A stretch of 64,000 bases of DNA from Hydractinia symbiolongicarpus (lineage: Eukaryota > Cnidaria > Hydrozoa > Anthoathecata > Hydractiniidae). The DNA is taken from positions 32,717,828 through 32,781,827 of the forward strand of contig NC_079876.1 of the NCBI RefSeq assembly GCF_029227915.1, read 5' to 3'. Each line of letters opens with the position of its first letter. The first letter of the stretch is position 1. The notes below the pieces were generated by a model that worked only from the letters and a program-made list of their open reading frames with translations, was not told the DNA's origin and did not search any database. The translations under genes and the position numbers were made by a program. Shown here in pieces: positions 56,161 to 64,000 of the stretch.

Positions 56161-58724
56161 CATTCATGAAATTGTTTCACCCTGTAGAATCCCCTGTCCA
56201 CTAGACAGGGTTAACTTCGAAATGCTGTTGCTAGTGTGGGAGAAAGTTTAATAAAGCTTCATGTTAATATTCGTGTGATTTAATAAAAATACAAAAAACA
56301 ACTGTACTTAAGGTCACCTAAATCAAAAGTCATCCATACATTTCTTGTACAGACAAATTATCACACATTCACGCATAAACATTCAATGTGCGAAAATTGA
56401 CGCAAACATCACCTTCCCGCTGCAGGACTAGTTTTTCAATCAACGAAAAAGAACTGTTCAATACTGGTTTTTCCAGCCTTCAGGATTAGTGAAAAGGCGG
56501 AATATTTTTAAATTATTTTGAAAGAGGCAAGATAAATACTTAGTCGACTTCTCTGATATATACGTCTGTAGTATTACTAATTAGTACAAGAGTCGTGGGG
56601 AAGTAACTCACACAATTATGGGTAAAAGCCTTTAACAAGAGGCACCCTTTTACAAACAGAAATATTCTAATATTTGCTATTAAAAGTCAACAATAGTATG
56701 GAAATAATAAAATAAGAAAAACAAAAGTAAAAAATGACTATAGCAAAAGTTTGAATAGGCTATCATTTTTTGGCACATGCTTTGCATTTTAAACAAAAGC
56801 ATTATGGCCATGTTGTTGACGTATTCAAAGTAACTTAAAATTACCTTTTTGTTCCAAGTATTTCTTTTTTTATTTGTTTTTGGTATTCGTGTCATATATT
56901 TTTAAGGCAAAGGTAGCTTATCACTTTACCAAACTAGAATATTTAGAACGATATAAAAAACAAATCTGAAAAAAAACTGTGGAGTCAAACGTTCTTTTTA
57001 ACAAAAAAGAACTTATACTTTACTGTAAAAAAACTTACTCGTCTATGAATATTTTTTTGTTGATCTAAGAGGTTAGTTTGCCAGCCGGAATAAACAACGC
57101 ATATTTTTTCCTTTTTCGCAAACTTTTCATCACAGTTCTCACTATAACAAATTGTTGTGTCCCCTATAGTATACTGAAATTGTCAAGACACAATGTGGTG
57201 TGACAGGCTTCACGGTGATGTTTATTAACCGTACAATTAGAGAAGTTTGATTTCTTACCTGTTAAGGCAGACACTCCGAGGTGCCGAGGTGCTCGCTTGC
57301 CTCAACCTTTGGACGTCTCGCTATAAGTGGAGTTGCACTGCGCTCATATTAGTATATGACGCCTGACTTTAATTCTTTAGGCACCAGGTTTTTAAATCTA
57401 GAGAAGTTAGATAAGCGAGTGTGAGTTCTAAAAACAACAGAAAGTTCACAACAATGCAGAGTAGATTAAGTTTTTCTAACTTCGTTCTCGTTTGTAAAGA
57501 TGTTTTACCTAAAAAAGGGAATATGATCAAATGTTCTTCTTAGTCCTGTTGGTGATTTTTTTGGTTTTGGAAGATGTAGAAAGAACGTGTTTATAACCTC
57601 GTCAATAAATATAATTATATCTTTGATTATATTAACCTCATGATAAAAAGTCACGAATTTGAACAAATTTTAAAACAACGGTGAAGCAAAGTATAAATTA
57701 AGCCGAATTTATACCTTTCGGGAATAAAACTATCGAGGTGCGTGTATACTCCGCTAAAGGTAGGCTCTCCCTAAATGGATGTTATAATGGAGGTACTCAA
57801 CTTTTTGTGTTACAGATTAAAAAGAGTTTATTCATAGTGCGGGATAGTCCCATTTGAATGACAACATTAGATCTGCTCGATTGTATTTATACAATTAGTA
57901 TTTAATCTGTAACTATGGTTACTGTTAAACTTTGGATATATTTAGGATGAAAAATTTTACGTTATTGATTGCTTAAAAATGGAGCGTCGCAAATAACGTA
58001 GTTTTTTTAATTGTCCATTTACTATGGCGGCGATTTTTTATCATTGCGACAAATGCTAACGTGTTAACAAAAACTCTTGATTCACGTCACGAAATGTTTT
58101 GCTGACATGGTTTTTAAGTTACATGTAACTCAAACTTACACTCTCTTAATTTGCGTGCCGTCACATAAAAAAATTTAAATTCCCAATGTGAAATACAAGC
58201 TTGCCTACGTAAAGGTGGCAAATGGCATTTCACGTCTTCAATAATTTGCAGATATGAAATAAATTACTAAAACACGACTATTAAATTGAAAATCTTTTTT
58301 TATTCTTAGAGTGCATGAAACAGCGTTCATTTTCCCACAAACCAACTGCTAGTCTATATATCTCTTCCGTGGAAAAGTGGATGTGTTGTCTTTTCTAAAG
58401 AAACAGCCGCGGTAACATGTCACTTTTGCTAAACATTTATTTTTATTCTGTCTTTTGTGCGCTTTTTCAAATTGATTTAAAATTTTTGTTTTAATAAAGT
58501 CACGGTTAATTTATTTTATTGTTCTCATAAAAAGCTTTGTTTAATGAGGTAAACTTTATTACACAAAGGTCACGGGTGATTGATTTTTATTATTACCTTA
58601 ATCACATGCCTATTGTCTACTTATGAAAAACGTTTGATTTTATTTTTTCCCGCTATGGAATTAACAACAAAACATTTTGATAAAAGGAACAATGAATTTT
58701 ATGGTTCATTTCGCTAATTAGACT

Positions 58725-60010
58725 AGCCGGGAGACCCGGCGTCGAAACGCCGGGTTAAGCCACAAGTCAAGGTGTGACCATGCGTTGAACGCCCTGAGGA
58801 GTGCTTAATAAGAGCCGTAAACTGTGCCACACGGTCAGGTGGGTGCTTTAGTACAGGTATACAGTATGCCGTAAATCAAGTAAAGCACGTACACCATTAT
58901 AGTGTTGCAAATGTTACATATTTTTCAAAAAGTAACTTTCCCGCAACAAAAGCTGAAATAAAAACAGAGTTTACAAACCGTTGTTACTCCGTCATGGCAA
59001 AAACAATTAGTCAGTATTAATTTATTTTGCGGAATAAGTGTTAGTAAACGTTAAAAAATTAATCGTGACATCGGGCTAAGCGTTTAGTACAGTTAAACAG
59101 AGTTGAAGAGGCGTGTAGGGACAATACCCTTTTGAAAATACTTTCCCGCAGACTCTGTTTAAATAAAAACACAAGAAACAGTCCATTACCCACACGAGGT
59201 TGAGCGGTTAGTCCAGGTAACCAGTGTTGCACACCCGTACAGACGTGATTCCCGAGAAAGTTTAAAAAGTAATTGTCATAGTGGGCTGACCCCTTAGTAC
59301 AGGTAAACCCCATCGCACATGCTTTAGTAACAGCCTTTTCCAAAAAAACAGTGCATTGTTAACACTTAGTACAGGAAAACGTGTCGCACATGCCTATAAG
59401 CTTAATAGCCTGTTCCAAAATACTTCAGTTTAAATAAAAACACAGGAAACAGACCTTCGTTTAACAACACGGGATAGGCACATAGCACAGGTACTCTGTG
59501 TCTCATTAATAAACTTTTGACTTTTGCTAAAATTTATATTACAGTAAAGTGGTAGCTAACTACTTAATTGCATTTAGTATGAAAAAGATTACTTAAAAAT
59601 TCTGTTGCAGCCAACTGTATTTGGTTACTTTTACATTTTAGCTAGAGGTAACTAACCCCAGTTCACATCCAAGTAAAAATCAGATTGACAAAGCTAACAC
59701 AAAACTCAGAAATGTTAGCTAACATCTACGTTGGTAGCCTGAATCTTAAAATTGGTTTTGTTTAAGATTAATATATGGCTAGAGAACGTGACAGTAAGAG
59801 GCAAATAAGACTAATACAAATCTTTAGGTGGCTGAATAGGTAGCTTAGCTAGTAGCTAGCTAGCGAAAATAAAAGAAACTGCAATCTTGTTAGAATACAA
59901 ATAGAAGTATCAGAAAGAAAAATTAAAGCAAACAGTTAAGAAACTTTTCTTTCTCCAGCAATGAGTTGGTTCAATCTGCATGCCAAATTTCGGACCGATA
60001 ACGTAAAAAT
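58725..60010 (-). repeat. Large dispersed repeat family, copy R3
   Basis: Inverted relative to R1 and R4. It contains the stem GACCCGGCG/CGCCGGGTT (58732-58755), several sub-repeats with TTTAGTACAGGTAAAC- and GGAAACAG-type words (58840-59510), then a unique arm (59515-59770: ATTACAGTAAAGTGGTAGCT, TAGAGGTAACTAAC, CATCTACGTTGGTAGCC) and an end near 59980 (GCCAAATTTCGGACCGATA). The same order is found in the opposite orientation at 63110-64000. No coding capacity is seen. Confidence 0.7.
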
Positions 60011-60089
60011 CGTTGCTAAGAAATATAAAGAGCTTTAGTTTCTGATTGATCATTTATATAAAACTCCGCTCTTGATTGGACCTTTATTT

Positions 60090-60232
60090 TAGCGGCAATT
60101 GTCCCTGTGCCGGTGGGGGCCCGAGGGGTTTCTGGTCCCTGCGTATTTTGGATTTCGTGCGTGGTTAACACAAGTCGCTTTTGACGCACGAACAGACAGA
60201 CGGAATACGGGTATTTTTATAGAGATACAGAT
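60090..60232 (+). repeat. GC-richer repeat fragment with TATAGAGAT end
   Basis: Begins AGCGGCAATTGTCCCTGTGC and continues through a G/C-rich stretch, CGTGCGTGGTTAACACAAGT, ACAGACAGACGG and GGTATTTTTATAGAGATA. The last blocks resemble 29320-29382 and the ACAGACAGAC blocks of the CCCGTGGA repeats. It is probably the end of a dispersed non-autonomous element. Confidence 0.5.
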
Positions 60233-60428
60233 TGTTCTAATGTACTGTATACACATTACCACTCGATACTTCGATACTGTTTCAACTTGCCTCGTGTAAT
60301 AATCTTTTATTTTGTCGTTATACCTTATTGCGAAGCAATTGAGCTTTGCGAGCGCAGTGAATGAAGCGAAATTGCGGAGCACGTTTGCTATGCGTTGAGT
60401 ATACCAAGGAACTGAAAAATTTCTACTA

Positions 60429-60447
60429 CCCCCCCCCCCCCCCCCCC
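60429..60447 (+). repeat. Poly-C run
   Basis: Nineteen consecutive cytosines. Runs of this length are error-prone in sequencing and assembly, so the exact count is uncertain. Confidence 0.9.
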
Positions 60448-61659
60448 TACCAAACCTCCGACGCCGAGTAAGAAAAAGAATTCATCAAAGATAGAGCACA
60501 AGAAAACGGTGGCTGTAAAAAAAAATGGGGTATATTTCACAGACTTGAAATTTGCTCTATTTCCTTGTATTTAAATTAATTATAATGCAATAATTTCTCA
60601 CTTAATTGGAAATTATGTTTTTAATGTTATTTCACATGTATTTTAATTAAAAATAGCTAATAGTTTTAAAACTGTTTTTGTTGTTTAAAATAATCTAATG
60701 CTAGTCCTGTTTCTGATCGTCTTCACTCGTGTATTTTTAGTATTTTTTGTTCCTTGAGATTTGAGTTGGATTTGAAAAGTTCGTGCAGTTTTCAAATTTT
60801 GCTGTAGCTAGCTACATATACAGCTAAACGTATAAAAGAATTGAAGGTAATTTCTGGAGTAAACATGGAGTAGATATATTATTACCTCCTGACTGCAGAA
60901 AAACCTGTTGACACCTGTAGCTCTAGCTAGCTATACTTTGTAAGCTGAAAGTTGTGTAGTTTTCAGTAGGGCAGACATACCGAATGTCTGGTGTTAAGGA
61001 TTCAGCCGACCAACCCTGTTAGAGTCAGGCGCCTGATCCTTTTTCATAACATTTTTTTGTTTGATGAAAAATATGACTCGTGCAGAAAATAGACATATAA
61101 AAAAGACATAAGCGAGTCGACAAATAAAGTTTAATTAACAAAAGTCATTTTACGTTACATTTTCTATAAATTACGTGTTATAAGTTAACAACTTTGTATT
61201 ATGACTAAGGATGGCCGAAGTTACGGTCAAAAGCTTTTGCTAAATAATTTTTTTATTTATTGAGAAAAAACTGTACAGTAATTAAAAAAAATCTAGATTT
61301 GTTACTAAACCGCCATCATTGCATTTCGCTTTACAAATAATTCGTTCTTATGCTCTCCTGAGAAAAATGTTTAAAACGATGTGGGAAACTGTAATTTAAA
61401 CAAGCTGCACCTGTCCTTTAAAATTTGTCTGCGTTTTCAGAACTGTTTGACACTTTGGAATTTTCTTGAAATATTAGTCCAAGGAAATTAAATTACAGTT
61501 TCTTGCCCACTGCCAACGTGTTTAGGCATATGAAAATTTTGTTATTTTTAAAATTATGCGAAATTATATGTAAAAATTTCCATTTTATTTATATATATAT
61601 ACTATAAGCTATTTGACAGTCATTTCATCAATTTCTTCACCTAAACACAGAATCCTCTT

Positions 61660-62340
61660 TTATCCTCTATCTGATCGTGGTATTCAATAACGAAAGACGT
61701 CTTTCGGCGTAGTTTTCAAAATGGTCTGATTGCAAAATACGCTTGACCTGGTTTGCCTTACAAAAGAAGTAAATTAAGTCCCAGGATGATGTAAAAAAGA
61801 TGTAAAATTCTATTGTTAGTGTTCCACACTTCTTTTGAGTTTTTAAAAGTAAGTGCTTTTCTATGGAGATGGTGGTCTTGTTTAGGTCGTTTTTCTTAAC
61901 GGGCATGTATTTCAATGCAATCTTGTATGAACTTGTGTATCTCCACTTTTTCTTCTGCATCATCTATAGCGTATATAACTGATATCGGTAAGTTCGAGAA
62001 ATCCAACAAAAAAGATTCCCTATCAAAATGCTTTTCCTCTCTTATCATTCTATATTGAGGTTTAAATACTTACCGTATTTAATGTTGATGATAGCGTAAG
62101 GTCCATCATTGTCACTAATAGTTTCGCATGGTAATACATCAGTATGTAATATTTTGGTACTTCTGTTAATTATCATATGATCGATCGATTTCGCGCTTAA
62201 AGGAGTCGCCTTGGTTGGCTTTGATACCATATGTTTAGGGTTAAATGCAGATAAAATATTGTTGTACTGTCTTACTTGGCAACATTCTGGTTTGAGAAGA
62301 TTTATGTTTATTGACTGGTTTACTGGTGAACTTTAACTAT
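61660..62340 (-). pseudogene. LINE ORF2 relic, endonuclease to linker region
   Basis: The minus strand encodes NINLLKPECCQVRQYNNILS, then PTKATPLSAKSIDHMIINRS and ETISDNDGPYAIINIK. These correspond to the GDFN, PT-T...S-IDH-I-N and SDH(D)-P motifs of the APE-type endonuclease of non-LTR retrotransposons. After a frame change follow QYRMIREEKHFDRESFLLDF and AIDDAEEKVEIHKFIQDC, the linker before the reverse transcriptase, then a further shift and a stop where TRPPSPW would be expected. The catalytic GDFN and SDHD are degraded. It is a dead, truncated copy. Confidence 0.85.
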
Positions 62341-63109
62341 TAATTCCCTATAAACCTTAAAAAAGTCCATGTAATGCCAACTTAGCAACGTTTTGTAAAT
62401 AACCTTTCCAGACCAGTGAATTAATTTTTTATTTTTTTTTATTTTGTGCAGCTGAATATTATAGAAACATTATATGAATAATGGAACGAAAAAAAAAACT
62501 CTCAATGTTCCATCTTTGGGCTAACAGGTATGATATCAAATATTAAGTCAACTAAATTTTTATTAATCTCAGTTCTTGCTTAGCTTTGCAACCAATAGGT
62601 TATCGTTTAAGTTTATTTAAAATTTTAAATTAGTACTTCTGCCCGGCCACCGTAATATTATTAAAGCGGTTGTACGGTTGCTAAAATTATGTAATTAAAA
62701 ACAAAGCTAGCTAACTATATAACCAACTAAACGTAAATCAGTTTTGATAAAGAGATAATTTAGCTACATATCATCATTTAGATAGAAACAAAAAAAGACA
62801 TGTTAAAGAAACAGCTTGAGTATTTGAGATATAGCTTATCAAGTGATGCAAAGATGATCGATTGAGTGGGATTTAGCATCAGTGGAATTGAACGGCTGGC
62901 ATATTTTTATTTTTTATTTTGTCAACAAGATTTACTGAAGCAAAATCGAAAGTCAAAATAACATTGGGTTAATTATTGCTGAGCTGAGACAGCGAGTGGA
63001 GAGAGCTAAGCGCAAGCTAAGTAGATATTTATTTCCAGGGAACATTTTTTAAAAGTTAGTCAATTGTTTACTTATGATATTTAGCCCGGTTCTGCTTATG
63101 ACTTCCAGA

Positions 63110-64000
63110 TTAAATATATTTTTTCGTTGCCCTAATATCAGTCCGAAATTTGGCAACCAGATCTGACTAACCCTAACTGATTTTAAGATTCTGGCTACCA
63201 ACGTAGATATGTGATTTTTATGTTAGCCAACATTATTGATTTTCGTGTTATCTTCGCCGATCTGATCTTCACTTACCTTCATCTGGGGTTTTGACTGCAG
63301 TTAGCTACCTCTAGCTAACATGTATAAGAACCCAAACACAGTTGGCTTCAACAGAGCTTTCAAGTAATCTTTTTATACCAAATGCAATTAAGTGGTTAGC
63401 TAGCTACCACTTTACTGTAATATAAACTTTAGCAAATGTCAAAAGGTTATTAATGCGACATGGGCGTTTGTTTTTTCTGGACGGGTAACGATAGGCTGGT
63501 CCCTGTCTTTTTATTTATTTAAACTGAAAAGGGGTATTACGCCTATACGCATCTTCAACTCTGTTTAACTGTACTAAGCCGTTAGCCCAGTGTTAACAAC
63601 AGACTGCTTTTTTGCAACACTGTTTACCTGGACTAACAGCTCAGCCATCTTTCAGCAATTAACTGTTTTTTGTGTACTTATTTAAACAGAGTCTGTGAGA
63701 AGGTTTTTCTTAAAAGTGTATTATCCCTATACGCTTGTGCAACACCATATTTCTAAGCGCTCAGTCCAGTGCCACGATTAAATTTTGACATTCACAAAAA
63801 CTTATTCTGCAAAATAAAATAATATTTACCGATTGTTTTTACTATAATGGGGTAACAACGATTTGTAAACTTTGTTTTTGTTACAGCTATTGTAGTGGGA
63901 AAGATATTATTTGAAAAAACATGTTACAACCGCAATATTATAATGGTGTATATATGCGCTTTGTTTGATTTACACCATACTGTATAACTGTACTAAAGAG
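63110..64000 (+). repeat. Large dispersed repeat family, copy R4, cut by window end
   Basis: Mirror of R3. It starts with ATCAGTCCGAAATTTGGCAA, continues through GGCTACCAACGTAGAT and TTAGCTACCTCTAGCTAAC, then the sub-repeats with TTTACCTGGACTAAC- and CTGTACTAAGC-type words, and ends at the window edge in CTGTATAACTGTACTAAAGA, which matches R1 near 43985-44000. R3 and R4 thus form a large inverted repeat separated by about 3.1 kb. Confidence 0.7.

Larger units (their letters stand above)
52777..64000. other. Repeat-rich right flank without supportable intact genes
   Basis: No intact coding gene recognised. It includes the upstream region of the MS4A-like gene, a short fragment of the large repeat family near 54490-54600, a CCCGTGGA repeat, inverted copies R3 and R4 of the large repeat family, a poly-C run and a LINE endonuclease relic, each listed separately. 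Bases 56200-58700 are AT-rich with nothing recognisable. Open frames at 59059-59343 and 60089-60382 lie in repeats. Confidence 0.6.

Noticed and set aside
59059-59343. 94-codon minus-strand open frame
   Set aside because: Lies wholly within repeat copy R3; the equivalent stretches of R1 and R4 do not preserve a frame.

Overview
The window is strongly AT-rich animal DNA. Coding exons of 12 to 462 bases are separated by GT...AG introns, and the rest is dense with degraded mobile elements. The gene set (a receptor tyrosine-phosphatase-like protein, a CD20/MS4A-like tetraspan and a bacterial-type choloylglycine-hydrolase-like family) suggests an early-branching metazoan. I favour a cnidarian, possibly a hydrozoan, but that is an inference from gene content and repeat style and was not tested by any search.

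Layout. Bases 1-18119 hold no gene I can support, only repeats. Bases 18120-25407 (+) hold a 14-exon receptor-type tyrosine phosphatase-like gene whose exons join in frame to 935 aa. It has a signal peptide, one FN3-like domain, one transmembrane helix and two cytoplasmic PTP domains. Both PTP domains have lost the catalytic cysteine and the WPD aspartate, so it is predicted to be a double pseudophosphatase. Bases 25408-30237 are non-coding and include a 16-bp minisatellite.

Bases 30238-49241 (-) hold two same-strand paralogues of a secreted Ntn-hydrolase of the choloylglycine hydrolase / penicillin V acylase type, here called copy A (30238 to about 40933) and copy B (45831-49241). Both use five exons with matching phases, and exons 2, 3 and 4 are 289, 111 and 462 nt in each. 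All expected active-site residues are present. Copy A ends in a hydrophobic tail and copy B does not. Exon 4 is far more similar between copies than exons 2 and 3, which suggests gene conversion. The introns of copy A are swollen by a LINE RT fragment, two tRNA-like SINE heads, two copies of a 206-bp foldback element and other palindromic repeats.

Bases 51044-52776 (-) hold a complete four-exon CD20/MS4A-like four-helix membrane protein of 259 aa ending in a PPPY motif. Bases 52777-64000 hold a LINE endonuclease relic and inverted copies of a large repeat family, one of which runs off the right edge.

The three gene types are cell-surface or secreted proteins. I see no direct evidence that they act in one pathway. 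Splice models were joined by eye from phase, splice signals and homology, and need RNA evidence.
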